From Proteinivorax tanatarense (lineage in GTDB: Bacteria; Bacillota; Proteinivoracia; Proteinivoracales; Proteinivoracaceae): a DNA stretch of 64,000 nt. The notes under the pieces were generated by a model that saw only the letters and a program-made list of their open reading frames with translations, ran no database searches and was not told the DNA's origin. The stretch spans positions 2,728,001 through 2,792,000 of the forward strand of contig NZ_CP158367.1 in the NCBI RefSeq assembly GCF_040267685.1, read 5' to 3'. Each line of letters opens with the position of its first letter. Within the stretch, counting starts at the first letter, position 1. The translations under genes were made by a program, and so were the position numbers. Positions 55,829 to 64,000 of the stretch are shown here, piece by piece.

Positions 55829-56785
55829 TCACCCGCTCACAACTTGCTTTTCCACAGGAGCTTGTATCTCTTGAACTACATTTTGCATTACGCTTATGCT
55901 GTCTTCTCCCTTTAATTTATTTAATCCCGCCGTTACAACTCTATGACCTAAAATAGGCATAGCCATTTTTTGCACATCATCGGGCAACACATAGTCCCTT
56001 CCGTTTATCACAGCATAAGCTTGAACAGCTTTAAATAGCGCCAGCGAACCTCTTGGACTAACTCCTAAAGAAATCAGCTTATGTTTTCTAGTATGCTGAA
56101 CAATTTTTACAATGTACTTTTTTATATCCTCACTTATAAATACACCGGTATATTTTTCTTGCATCTTTAAAATATCACTTTTTTCGACAACAGGAGTCAG
56201 TTGCTCAATGGGATTCTCTTTTCTAAAACGATTTAAAATTTCCATCTCTTCATCAAAATCAGGGTATCCCATAGAGATTTTCATAAAAAATCTATCCATC
56301 TGAGCTTCTGGAAGAGGAAAAGTTCCTTGTTGCTCTACCGGATTTTCGGTAGCTATTATCATAAAAGGAGAGTCCAACCTATAAGTTTTACCATCTACAG
56401 ATACTTGCACCTCTTCCATAGACTCTAAAAGACTTGACTGAGTTCGTGGTGTAGCTCTGTTTATTTCGTCTGCCAATACTATATTATTAAAGATAGGTCC
56501 TTTTTTAAACTCAAACTCACTTTGCTGTTGATTATAAAAATTAATACCTGTCACATCGGAAGGCAAAAGATCTGGAGTAAACTGGATTCTACTAAAATCA
56601 CAATCTATGGACTTTGCAAATGCTTTGGTAAGCAAGGTTTTACCTAACCCAGGCACATCTTCTAACAGTACATGCCCCGAAGTTATTATCGATACAAGTA
56701 ACTGATCAATAACCTCTTCCTTACCTACGATAACTTTAGAAATATTAGTTTTAATCTCTTTACATTTGTCCTTAATATGTTCCAT
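55829..56785 (-). CDS. MoxR-family AAA+ ATPase
   Basis: A 318-aa ATPase with Walker A EDVPGLGKTLLT (about 38-49), Walker B NIVLADEINRA, sensor 1 MIATENPVEQQGTFPLPEAQ (first residues diagnostic of MoxR), an arginine finger in Q-M-D-R-F-F and a C-terminal lid with SPRGSLALFKA. MoxR ATPases act as chaperones for protein or metal-cofactor assembly. It is first gene of the MoxR-DUF58-DUF4129 operon. Confidence 0.93.
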   Translation of the reverse strand: MEHIKDKCKEIKTNISKVIVGKEEVIDQLLVSIITSGHVLLEDVPGLGKTLLTKAFAKSIDCDFSRIQFTPDLLPSDVTGINFYNQQQSEFEFKKGPIFNNIVLADEINRATPRTQSSLLESMEEVQVSVDGKTYRLDSPFMIIATENPVEQQGTFPLPEAQMDRFFMKISMGYPDFDEEMEILNRFRKENPIEQLTPVVEKSDILKMQEKYTGVFISEDIKKYIVKIVQHTRKHKLISLGVSPRGSLALFKAVQAYAVINGRDYVLPDDVQKMAMPILGHRVVTAGLNKLKGEDSISVMQNVVQEIQAPVEKQVVSG

Positions 56786-56980
56786 TTTAACAACTCCCCT
56801 TTAAAATTTATAAAAACTCTACCATTTATGTTATTTCTATGAACAATATTATACTTCCTCTCAAACTAATCTATAATAAAGATTATTTAAAAAAGTTTTA
56901 ATATTTTACTGGTTTACCCCTCTTTTTGCTACTATATATATAGACGTAAAAAACAAAAAAAAGTTTCAATCTTTATCAAA

Positions 56981-57017
56981 AAAATCCCCACAGCTATTTA
57001 TTAACTGTAGGGATTTT
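56981..57017. terminator. terminator of the decayed ABC operon
   Basis: AAAATCCCCACAG and CTGTAGGGATTTT arms (one wobble), T-run on the minus strand, 34 bp past the ATPase stop. Confidence 0.8.
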
Positions 57018-57050
57018 CTGCAAAATAGGAAAGTCTATTACTCAGAAAAA

Positions 57051-57682
57051 TTAGGAATCCAGAGGAATTATCCTCTTGCCTTCAAACTCATATGCTTTAT
57101 CAGCAACTTCTTCTATATCATTAAGAATATGGCTTGTTATCATCACAACTTTACCTTTTTCTCTTTGCTCAATTATCAAGTCTTTAACAATTTTACAGGA
57201 CTTTTTATCAAGGCCGTTAAAGGGTTCATCAAAAATTAAAATACTCGGATCTTCCATAACAGCTTGCGAAATAGCCAGCTTTTGGTACATTCCTAAAGAA
57301 TAATTTTTCACTTTAACTTTTGAGTCTGGGTCCAAACCCAGATGAATCATACTATGTTTTATTTCTTTTTGTCCTATTTTTTTTATCGATGCCAATAACT
57401 TAAGATTATCAAATCCCGTTAGCTCCTTAATAAAAGCAGCATCATTATCCATATATCCTAAATCCTCTAAATGATCTATCTCTTTTCCAACTTCCTTACC
57501 ATTACAGATAACCTTTCCTTCGGTAGGTTTTAATAAACCGCTAACAGTCTTAAAAAAACAGATTTACCTATGCCGTTTATTCCTAAAAATCCATATATAC
57601 TACCTTTAGACAAACTAAGATTAACCTCTTCAAATAAAATTTTTTCTCCAAAAGATTTTTTTAACCCCTTAATTTCTATCAA
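57051..57682 (-). pseudogene. ABC transporter ATPase, frameshifted in the Walker A region
   Basis: From TTG 57682 (overlapping the permease stop) the frame reads L-I-E-I-K-G-L-K-K-S-F-G-E and GFLGINGIGKS, then goes out of frame at an A7 run (57552-57558). Adding one base yields S-V-F-F-K-T-V-S-G-L-L-K-P-T-E-G-K and joins the rest, which has the signature NYSLGMYQKLAIS, Walker B ILIFDEPFNGLD and switch histidine ITSHIL, ending at 57051. It is third gene of a decayed ABC operon. Confidence 0.82.
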
Positions 57683-58415
57683 CTTAACCACCCTTTCCTA
57701 AAATTAGTTATACTACAATATGCACACATACATAGCACAGAATAGATAACCACAGTTACAACAACATCGCCAGGGCTCCCATTTAGTAGCGTTGAGGGTA
57801 TAGCAATCCACGGTATAAACCCAAAAACATTATTAATATGTAACACTACAAAAAATAAATATCCTATATTTTTATCTTTTTTACTAAATTTATAATTAAC
57901 TAAATTAACTAGCAAAAAAAACAAAAAATATAACACCCCACCTGACACCAGCGCTTTTGTATCAAGCTGTCCTTCTTTTAGCGGTAACGTCAATAAAATA
58001 CTGGCCATATAAAGAACTAGCACATAAAAAAAAGTCAAAAACGTAATAGCTTGCAAAAAACTTTTTTCTATTAATTTCAAATTATTTACTCTAATTGTAT
58101 ACTCTTTTAAACCTACTATCTCCGTTATTTCCATAAATCTAAAAAAGACAGTTAAAAATAAAATGACAAATCCTGTGTACAATCCAATGGAATCCTATGA
58201 TCATAAAGGGCATAAATTATTATCAACCCTAACGGAGCAAACAGGAAAAGGGATTCCGCTGAAACGCTAAAATAACTTAATACATTCATTCCTATAACAT
58301 TATTGTAGACCTGGCTATAAACTAAAATCATTAAAATAGCTACACCAGCTAAAGTAACAAAGGAGGCTTTGGATTTAAAGAAATTTTTAATTTTAAATTT
58401 ATTTAAATCCCTCAT
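57679..58415 (-). pseudogene. ABC-2-like membrane subunit, frameshifted
   Basis: The first 80 codons from ATG 58415 (coupled to the upstream stop as TAATG) contain two helices, and the frame ends after R-I-P-L-D. The other frame continues from about 58183-58190 with G-L-Y-T-G-F-V-I-L-F-L-T-V and four more helices to 57679. One missing base would make a single protein of about 245 aa. No family beyond ABC-2-type permease is recognised. Confidence 0.75.
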
Positions 58416-59251
58416 TAGCCATCTACCTTTCTCTTTAAATAATGGGTAAGCAATAATAAAGCTGAAATTAGCAGCAAAACAATATTAGCACCCACTATTT
58501 CCTTAGAGGTTAAAGGGAAAATAGGATTAAATGCATCAAAGAAAAAAGATGCATTGGGATCTGCTCTTAAAAACATAAAAATTGTATCAAGTATAATAAC
58601 CGCAATAACAGGCCCGATAAAGCGCAATATCCTTGACTTAAAAAAGTTAACTAGCGAATAAGCAAAAACTCCATAGTTTGTCGCAGTTATGGAAAAAATT
58701 CCTATACTTACCCACACATAATGGTCAGGATTTTTAATAGCTAAATCTCGCATTGTTTCGTTTAAAATAAGCATAGAAGGAATGATATATTCACCAATAG
58801 GATTAATTGTTCCTTCGATAAAAATCTTGTCGGTGGCAAAAATATTTAAAATTGCCCAATATATCAATAAAGGTATCGTTACTACAAAAAACACTTGCGC
58901 AATCATAGAAAAAAACTTTCTTAGGTAATATTTTCTAAATCCTTCTCTGTAAATTATATGTACATCTGTTTTATCAAAATAACGCTCAGCATAACCACCC
59001 ATAACTAACCCCGGCAACAAAAAAAATAATATCATAGAATAATACCTAAAGCTCCTATGCCAAATATGATACCTGCTTCCATAATAAGGTCTAGACTTTT
59101 CTATTAGCTCTGAAGAGAGATCTGCAGGCTCTAAAAAAGCATTTTTCCATACATTTGCATATTACACATACCCCATCGCTATCAAAATCGCTACCACTAT
59201 TATGACATGATAAAAATATTTATGCTTTGTTATTTGACTAATTCTCTCCAT
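58415..59251 (-). pseudogene. ABC-2-like membrane subunit with an in-frame stop
   Basis: ATG 59251, with AGGTGGGG before it, begins M-E-R-I-S-Q-I-T-K-H-K-Y and a first helix, hits TAA at 59162-59164 after 29 codons, then continues in the same frame (Y-A-N-V-W-K-N-A-F-L-E-P-A-D) through five or more helices to 58415. The remaining 206 codons after Met 59035 are intact. It is first gene of the same operon, divergent from the peptide gene. Confidence 0.78.
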
Positions 59252-59323
59252 ACATACCCCACCTTTCTTACTATTTTAAACTTTTACACCTAACATTTTA
59301 ATTTTATGCCCCTTTTTTATGTT

Positions 59324-59372
59324 TGTCCATTAACTCACAGGAAAGTAAAACTTTCCTGTGAGTTAATGGACA
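59324..59372. promoter_or_regulatory. 22-bp-arm perfect palindrome between the ABC operon and the peptide gene
   Basis: The arms run 59324-59345 and 59351-59372 (outer TGTCCATTAACTC, inner ACAGGAAAG) around TAAAA, then T6 on the plus strand. Its end overlaps where the -35 of the peptide promoter should lie. It could be an operator for the neighbouring HTH-TPR regulator or a terminator-like attenuator. Confidence 0.7.
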
Positions 59373-59392
59373 TTTTTTCAGATAAGTATTAA

Positions 59393-59398
59393 TATAAT
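59393..59398 (+). promoter_or_regulatory. probable -10 of the peptide gene
   Basis: TATAAT, 32 bp before the peptide ATG. No good -35 is visible; the expected position falls at the edge of the palindrome, which suits an activator-dependent promoter. Confidence 0.5.
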
Positions 59399-59429
59399 GA
59401 TAATAGAAAAATTGCAGGGAGGTGAAATT

Positions 59430-59570
59430 ATGAAATTAAACAAAAATATAATTGCTTTAACATTATGTTTGTTAATGACGGTTTCTTCTTCTGTTGCAAC
59501 TTTTAGTGCTGGTTTTGCAGATGAACAAATAACTCCACAGGGAATTCTACCAGAAAAAGAGGATAAATAA
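59430..59570 (+). CDS. 46-aa exported signalling-peptide precursor (Phr/PapR-like)
   Basis: Strong ribosome binding site GGGAGGTGA then ATG 59430. The product has a Lys-rich start (M-K-L-N-K-N), a hydrophobic core (LTLCLLMTVSSSVATFSAG) and a short polar tail, D-E-Q-I-T-P-Q-G-I-L-P-E-K-E-D-K. Size and layout match pro-peptides of RRNPP systems. The TAA ends exactly where the convergent HTH-TPR regulator remnant ends (59571), the tail-to-tail pairing expected of a regulator and its cognate peptide. Which tail residues form a mature signal cannot be read from sequence. Confidence 0.75.
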   Translation: MKLNKNIIALTLCLLMTVSSSVATFSAGFADEQITPQGILPEKEDK

Positions 59571-59941
59571 TTATACTTTTATAGTGTAATTATCTAGTAA
59601 AAAATCCTTAATAACCTGTGACATATCCTCTTTTTTACAAGCTTTTGCTATATAATATGATTGAGTAATATACAGGATTGCATCTTCTTTGTTTCCAATT
59701 TTATTTAAGGCAAAGCCTTTGTTAAAATTTACGTCAGCCAGAATTTCTAGGGAATCATTTTCTATACAGTAATCAATAGCTCTATCGCACATAGCAATAC
59801 ATTCATGGTATCTTTTAGCATTAGCAAGCCATTTACTTAAGTTGCATAATATCAAAGGGTAAGTTCTTATTTTTTCCTCGTTATAGATTCTGGGATTATC
59901 TAGATACTTTTTCAGCTCCATAAGTATCTTTATCCCTTTAT
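59571..59941 (-). pseudogene. C-terminal part of the HTH-TPR regulator, cut off by the IS21-type insertion
   Basis: 121 codons reading G-I-K-I-L-M-E-L-K-K-Y at the junction and then three TPR-like helix pairs (YPLILCNLSKWLANAKRYHE; ADVNFNKGFALNKIGNKEDA). It continues exactly the frame of 62447-62983 once the element and one TTTAT duplicate are removed. An internal ATG (59921) is open but lacks a clear ribosome binding site. Confidence 0.85.
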
Positions 59942-60068
59942 TGTAAATGGTAAACTAAAATGGAGAGATTTTGGCAAATAGAAACGGAGAATTTTTTCCA
60001 GTTATCTACTAAAAAAATACCCCTTCTGATAAAATTAAAGAGTTAATTTATCAGAGGAGGTATGAGAA

Positions 60069-61658
60069 TTGAAGAGGTGGGATATGTTTGCCAAAATTAA
60101 AGAAAATAGGTCTAGGGGATTAAATAAATCCCAAGTTGCAAGGCTACTAGAGATTGACTACAAGACCGTATCAAAGTACTGGGATATGGAGTTTGATGAG
60201 TTTTCAGAGCTCCATAATACAGCTCAATCACGGAGAAAGAAGGTGGATAAATACAAAAAGCAAATTTTAGAATGGATTAAAGAATACCGAGATATGTCAG
60301 CCGCTCAGATTTATGATTGGCTTTTAGAAAAACATGGTGAGCTAGATTTTAAGGAAAGAACTCTAAGGCTCTATGTAAACAAGCTTAGAAAAGAATATGA
60401 CTTGCCCAAAGTGACATCAGTTAGGCAGTATGAAGAAATAGAAAATCTTCCTATGGGGTATCAAGCTCAAGTTGATCTAGGAGAGATATGGCTTAAGACA
60501 CATGATAATAAAAGAGTAAAAGCATATTGTTTTGGAATGGTTTTATCCCATTCAAGATACAAGTTCGTATGGTGGTCGGACAAGCCATTTACAACATCAA
60601 GTTTCATCAAAGCCCACAACAAAGCTTTTGAGTACTTTGGCGGCAGACCCAAAGAGATAGTTTATGATCAAGATAAAGTACTAGTAGTTTCTGAAAACAA
60701 TGGAGATATATTATATACCGAAGGATTTCAAAATTATCTTAACTCTCTTAAGTTTAAAGTGTACCTTTGCAGAAAGGCTGATCCTGAAAGCAAAGGCAAA
60801 GTAGAAGCTGTAGTAAAGTATGCCAAGAATAACTTCGCTAAACATAGAAAATTTGTAGATATTGAATCCTTTAATGATGATAATCTAAAATGGCTAGAAA
60901 GAACCGGCAATAAAAAAGTCCATGAAACAACAAAGAAGGTACCGGCAGAAGTGTTTGCTCTGGAAAAGGAACACTTAATGCCAATACCTACCCTCTTTGC
61001 TGAATCAACTGATACTAAAATTTTAACCTATCTAGTAAGAAAAAACAATACAGTATTTTACAAACAAAACAGATATCAAGTACCCATAGGGACTTATTCA
61101 CCAGGTAAAGAAGTTAATTTATCAGTTAAAAAAGATTGTATCGAAATAATTGATAAAGATACTAATGAGTTGATTATCACACATAAAATTGCTAAAGGAA
61201 AAGGTCAGCTAGTAACAATAGACCACCCAGATAGGCAAAAATCAAGAAAGTACAGTTGCGACGAAATGCGTGAGAAAGTTTTAAAAAGTTTAGGAGAAAC
61301 TGATAAGGCAATAACGTTTGTTGATATCATTAGGGCTGAAAAATCTAGATACTTTAAAGATCAATCTAACCTAATAATTAAAACAGTGACATCTGAAAAC
61401 CCGTCACTTGTACAAAAAGCTATTGATTACTGCGTTGAAAGAAAACTCTACAGCGCTGGCATGCTTAAGGATACAATCCAATACTTTAAGGAGGAAGAAA
61501 AACGACAACTTAATAAAAAGTACTTTAAGGCAGACATTTCTACCCCTTCAAAGTATCAGGATTTAAAGCCTGAAATAAGAAGTATTGAAGAGTATACTAA
61601 TTCTTTGAAAGGGGACAGTCACAGTGGAGAAATTGGAGCTAATCAAAGAAAATGCTAA
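60069..61658 (+). CDS. istA: IS21-family transposase IstA
   Basis: A 529-aa DDE transposase: N-terminal HTH (GLNKSQVARLLEIDYKTVSK), a second DNA-binding part, then the rve core with Asp in QAQVDLGEIWL (about 136), Asp in IVYDQDKVLVV and Glu in SKGKVEAVVKYAKNNF. The C-terminal beta-barrel region has Y-Q-V-P-I-G-T-Y. TTG 60069 behind GAGGAGG is used; Met 60084 is the alternative. It overlaps istB by 35 bp. Confidence 0.93.
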   Translation: MKRWDMFAKIKENRSRGLNKSQVARLLEIDYKTVSKYWDMEFDEFSELHNTAQSRRKKVDKYKKQILEWIKEYRDMSAAQIYDWLLEKHGELDFKERTLRLYVNKLRKEYDLPKVTSVRQYEEIENLPMGYQAQVDLGEIWLKTHDNKRVKAYCFGMVLSHSRYKFVWWSDKPFTTSSFIKAHNKAFEYFGGRPKEIVYDQDKVLVVSENNGDILYTEGFQNYLNSLKFKVYLCRKADPESKGKVEAVVKYAKNNFAKHRKFVDIESFNDDNLKWLERTGNKKVHETTKKVPAEVFALEKEHLMPIPTLFAESTDTKILTYLVRKNNTVFYKQNRYQVPIGTYSPGKEVNLSVKKDCIEIIDKDTNELIITHKIAKGKGQLVTIDHPDRQKSRKYSCDEMREKVLKSLGETDKAITFVDIIRAEKSRYFKDQSNLIIKTVTSENPSLVQKAIDYCVERKLYSAGMLKDTIQYFKEEEKRQLNKKYFKADISTPSKYQDLKPEIRSIEEYTNSLKGDSHSGEIGANQRKC

Positions 61659-62385
61659 AAAATTAAAGCTTGACTACTTAAATACAAACGCTTCTCAAGT
61701 CGTTCAAGATGCAGATGGAAAAAGCATTTCATATCAGCAATTTTTGTTAAACATACTTCAGGAAGAAATGAAACTAAAAGAAGAAAAAGCACAGGCAAGA
61801 AGGCTAAAAAACGCTGGTTTTCCTACACTTAAAATTATAGAAGATTTTGATTTAGATTTTCAAAAGTCCATAACTCAAAGACAAGTTAACAGTTTATCGG
61901 AATTGGAATGGATAGACCGTATGTATAATTTAATTTTTTTGGGCCCTCCTGGGGTCGGTAAAACTCACTTAGCAATAGCACTAGGCTACAGGGCTGTTGA
62001 GATGGGGTACAAGGTTAGCTTTGTTACTATGAACGACCTTATGCACTGTTTAAAAACCCAAGAGATATCAAGAAAAAGTAAAGGCAAAATAAATAAGGTT
62101 TTGTCCTCTAGCTTACTAATCATCGATGAACTAGGTTACTTGCCGATATCTAGGGAAGAGTCTAACCTGTTTTTCCAACTCATAACGGCACTTCATGAAC
62201 AAGCATCACTTATTATTACCTCAAATAAAGGTCTAGAAGACTGGACTGAACTATTGGGTGACCCAGCTTTAACTACAGCTGTTTTAGATAGAATCACTCA
62301 TAGATGTGAGTTATTTAATATGTCAGGTAAAAGTTATAGATTAGCACACAGAGAATCATTTTTTGAAGAAAATTCTAGGTTTTAA
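61624..62385 (+). CDS. istB: IS21-family helper ATPase IstB
   Basis: A 253-aa AAA+ ATPase: Walker A GPPGVGKTHLAIAL (about 107-120), Walker B LLIIDELGYLP and sensor S-L-I-I-T-S-N-K. It directs IstA target choice. It starts GTG at 61624 with AGGGGACAG upstream, inside the istA end. Confidence 0.93.
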   Translation: MEKLELIKENAKKLKLDYLNTNASQVVQDADGKSISYQQFLLNILQEEMKLKEEKAQARRLKNAGFPTLKIIEDFDLDFQKSITQRQVNSLSELEWIDRMYNLIFLGPPGVGKTHLAIALGYRAVEMGYKVSFVTMNDLMHCLKTQEISRKSKGKINKVLSSSLLIIDELGYLPISREESNLFFQLITALHEQASLIITSNKGLEDWTELLGDPALTTAVLDRITHRCELFNMSGKSYRLAHRESFFEENSRF

Positions 62386-62983
62386 CTGGAAAAAGGATAG
62401 GGAAAATTAATTGCCAAAATTTCTCCAATTCTACTTGCCAGTTACATTTATCTATATCACCCTTTCTTTTGATATTTATAGCAATGTTGTTGATTAACAC
62501 AACTTCATCTTGGGTTAACAGCTCATCTTGTAGGTTCTCGATATCAATATTACTTTTAGTCAACGCTAAGGCTCTTTCAAAATTGTGTAGCAACTGTGAT
62601 TCGTTTGCCCCATTTATCCTTTGGATAAAAGAGTGATGAAGCATAATGAATTGTTTAATTGCTGGCTCTTTTGGGAGAGCCATTTTTTTTAATTTATCCA
62701 AAGCTTCTTTATGCTTATCAAATTCCTTAATTGCATAATATCGCCGAACACTATACTTTAGGTTATCTATTTCAAACTCAAGACGAGTTTTATAGTTAGT
62801 ATATCTGCTTACATTTTTACCCAAACGTTGCATAAGTCTTTCAATTACTTCATTGCTAGGATTGGAAGATCCCGACTCTATTCGGGATAAATAGCTAGGC
62901 GTACAAATACCTTCACTAAGCTTCTCTTGTGAAACTTCCTGTTTAAATCTTTCATTTTTGATTAACTCCCCTATAGTTAACAT
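62375..62983 (-). pseudogene. N-terminal part of HTH-TPR (RRNPP-like) regulator, interrupted by the IS21-type element
   Basis: ATG 62983 follows AAGGAGGAGTG. Residues 5-60 form an XRE-type HTH (VSQEKLSEGICTPSYLSRIE), followed by TPR-like helices. Genuine sequence ends with G-D-I-D-K at 62447. The last 23 codons to 62375 are read from the element. The ancestral protein, joined to 59571-59941, is 300 aa, a typical size for PlcR/NprR-like peptide-binding regulators. The HTH half could still be expressed. Confidence 0.85.
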
Positions 62984-63113
62984 TCTACACTCCTCCTTAG
63001 CAATTTCTTAAAAATTCTGATTTACTACATTATACCATAATTTAGGTAGTTTGTATGGATATGTTATATTGCTTAAAGGCTCTGCTAAAAGGGAAACAGC
63101 ATATAGAAAGCAC

Positions 63114-63156
63114 AAAAAGGTCTATAACTCTAATAAAAATAGTTATAGACCTTTTT
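63114..63156. terminator. strong bidirectional terminator-like hairpin
   Basis: AAAAAGGTCTATAACT and AGTTATAGACCTTTTT, 16-bp perfect arms with an 11-nt loop. It isolates the HTH-TPR locus from the lipoprotein gene. The rest of 62984-63382 shows only the regulator ribosome binding site and AT-rich promoter sequence. Confidence 0.8.
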
Positions 63157-63320
63157 AGAAGAATCGGCTGATAATGAGGATTGTTAAAGCTTTTTAACAA
63201 ACTATTAATTTTTTTACCAATTCCCCTCTCATCTCTTGCACAATTATCTTTTGTATATATAAGCGTAAAAAAGTTAACAGTTTTAGTTTTGGCAAAATGC
63301 TAAATATAACGGCATAAAGA

Positions 63321-63352
63321 CCTTACCATTTCAGTAACGCTAGTAGGTAAGG
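63321..63352 (-). terminator. terminator after the 63383 lipoprotein gene
   Basis: CCTTACC/GGTAAGG stem with T/A-rich flanks, about 30 bp past the stop. Confidence 0.6.
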
Positions 63353-63382
63353 CTTTTGTTATCCATGCTATCACTTTTGTGC

Positions 63383-63896
63383 TTACTCTAAGAGCAGCTC
63401 CTTAACACTTACACCTTCAAACTCTTTAGCTAAGGAATCTAATTTTTCAGGTACTCTTACTTCCACTATTTCTTGATCATCAACTATCCCATACCACGGC
63501 ATAGCAGCGCCTGAATAATAATCTCCAAACTCAGACAAAAATAAAATTACATTCTCACCTACATTTGCCTCTATTTGTAGCTTATGATCTACGAATCGAT
63601 CGCCAGCCTTGTTTTCTTTTAATAATATAATATCAACAAACTCTCTATTATCATTATCTACTACTAAATAATCACTTACTCTAACTCGATAAACCTGCCC
63701 TCTGTAATCATTTACCGTTGCATAGTCTAATTTTTCTTCTATTTCTCCAATCAAAACTAAGTCGGAAACCTTTTTAAGATATTCATAATCCTGTGCAATA
63801 TGAGGATCCTGAGCTATAGTAACCTCTTCTTTACCAATACAACCTGCAATAAGGAAAAAACTCAATAAAACTACAAAAAGTGTATTTTTTTTTCAT
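63383..63896 (-). pseudogene. small lipoprotein, out of frame at a poly-A tract in its signal peptide
   Basis: ATG 63896, with GGAAGGTGATT upstream, is followed by nine A (63885-63893). With eight A the frame reads M-K-K-N-T-L-F-V-V-L-L-S-F-F-L-I-A-G-C, a textbook lipoprotein signal, and continues through 160 more codons to 63383. With nine it stops soon after. The mature part (E-Y-L-K-K-V-S-D-L-V-L-I-G-E-I, V-G-E-N-V-I-L-F-L) is a small beta-rich domain of unknown function. Either sequencing error or phase-variable slippage. The last 100 bp of the window show nothing further. Confidence 0.7.
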
Positions 63897-64000
63897 GTAA
63901 TCACCTTCCAAATTAATTTATGATTCGTTTACTGAAGTGGGGCTTACAGCCAGTTAATCTGCGACAAATTACAAATTATCGTAACCGGTCAAATAGTTGT

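Larger units (their letters stand above)
59942..62446 (+). mobile_element. IS21-family insertion sequence (2505 bp)
   Basis: Terminal inverted repeats are 59942-59980 (TGTAAATGGTAAACTAAAAT...) and 62408-62446 (TGTAACTGGCAAGTAGAATT... on the minus strand), matching at about 31 of 39 positions. A 5-bp target duplication TTTAT is at 59937-59941 and 62447-62451. The element carries istA and istB and interrupts an HTH-TPR regulator gene. Intact genes and an exact duplication suggest a fairly recent insertion. Confidence 0.92.

Noticed and set aside
59921-59941. The 59571-59921 frame as an independent small TPR gene
   Set aside because: Its sequence continues in perfect frame into the interrupted regulator across the IS junction, so it is a fragment.

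Overview
This window looks like chromosome of a low-GC anaerobic Firmicute of the class Clostridia. The evidence is AT-rich Firmicutes-type coding with strong GGAGG ribosome binding sites and GTG/TTG starts, two [FeFe]-hydrogenase-type proteins, a SpoIIE-type phosphatase, an M29 aminopeptidase, pyroglutamyl peptidase with DUF969/DUF979, and a DarA-type c-di-AMP receptor. I do not assign a genus. Most genes to 34 kb lie on the minus strand.

Layout. 1-8.3 kb: tandem array of four FtsX-type ABC permeases, one frameshifted and one cut by the window edge, next to a histidine kinase/response regulator pair (8.4-10.4 kb). 10.6-16.6 kb: housekeeping block mtnN, murC, lgt, then tsaD-rimI-tsaB-tsaE (tRNA t6A synthesis). 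Between lgt and tsaD is a dense cluster of same-strand DnaA boxes. 16.7-24.4 kb: nucleoside-recognition membrane protein, M29 aminopeptidase, a GntR/ABC locus whose ATPase has lost its Walker A, PsiE, DarA, a YczE-like protein and DegV. 24.5-27.2 kb: gamma-glutamylcyclotransferase/pcp/DUF979/DUF969 operon. 28.5-34.3 kb: hydrogen module (sensory [FeFe] hydrogenase with PAS, PP2C phosphatase, thioredoxin-like [2Fe-2S] protein, group B-like [FeFe] hydrogenase, Crp/Fnr regulator). 34.4-38.1 kb: ptsI/ptsH and a PRD regulator. 38.2-45.0 kb: small membrane protein, YfcC-type carrier, an unusual tRNA gene, and a MarR-regulated heterodimeric ABC exporter. 46.7-52.1 kb: TraB/GumN lipoprotein, PC4-like protein, an MMPL-SLBB fusion and a five-tRNA cluster (Pro, Asp, Thr, Lys, Leu). 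53.3-56.8 kb: MoxR-DUF58-DUF4129 operon. 57-63 kb: a decayed ABC transporter, a 46-residue exported peptide gene and an HTH-TPR (RRNPP-like) regulator split by an IS21-family element. 63.4-63.9 kb: a frameshifted lipoprotein.

The most unusual items are these. (1) 40720-40814 (minus) folds as a selenocysteine-tRNA scaffold (8-bp acceptor, 5-bp T stem, long variable arm, 95 nt with encoded CCA) but carries a cysteine anticodon (GCA) and U73. (2) Three arrays (27.4-28.3, 40.35-40.7, 45.1-46.5 kb) are built from one family of GTAG-headed hairpins in inverted pairs, which is the architecture of REP/REPIN elements. (3) A peptide-signalling locus was disrupted by an IS21-type element whose removal, with one copy of the TTTAT duplication, restores a perfect 300-codon frame. 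(4) The DnaA-box cluster sits upstream of lgt and abuts the tsaD stop.

Several genes carry single-base indels, four of them in or near homopolymers. Real decay and sequencing or assembly error cannot be told apart from the sequence alone.
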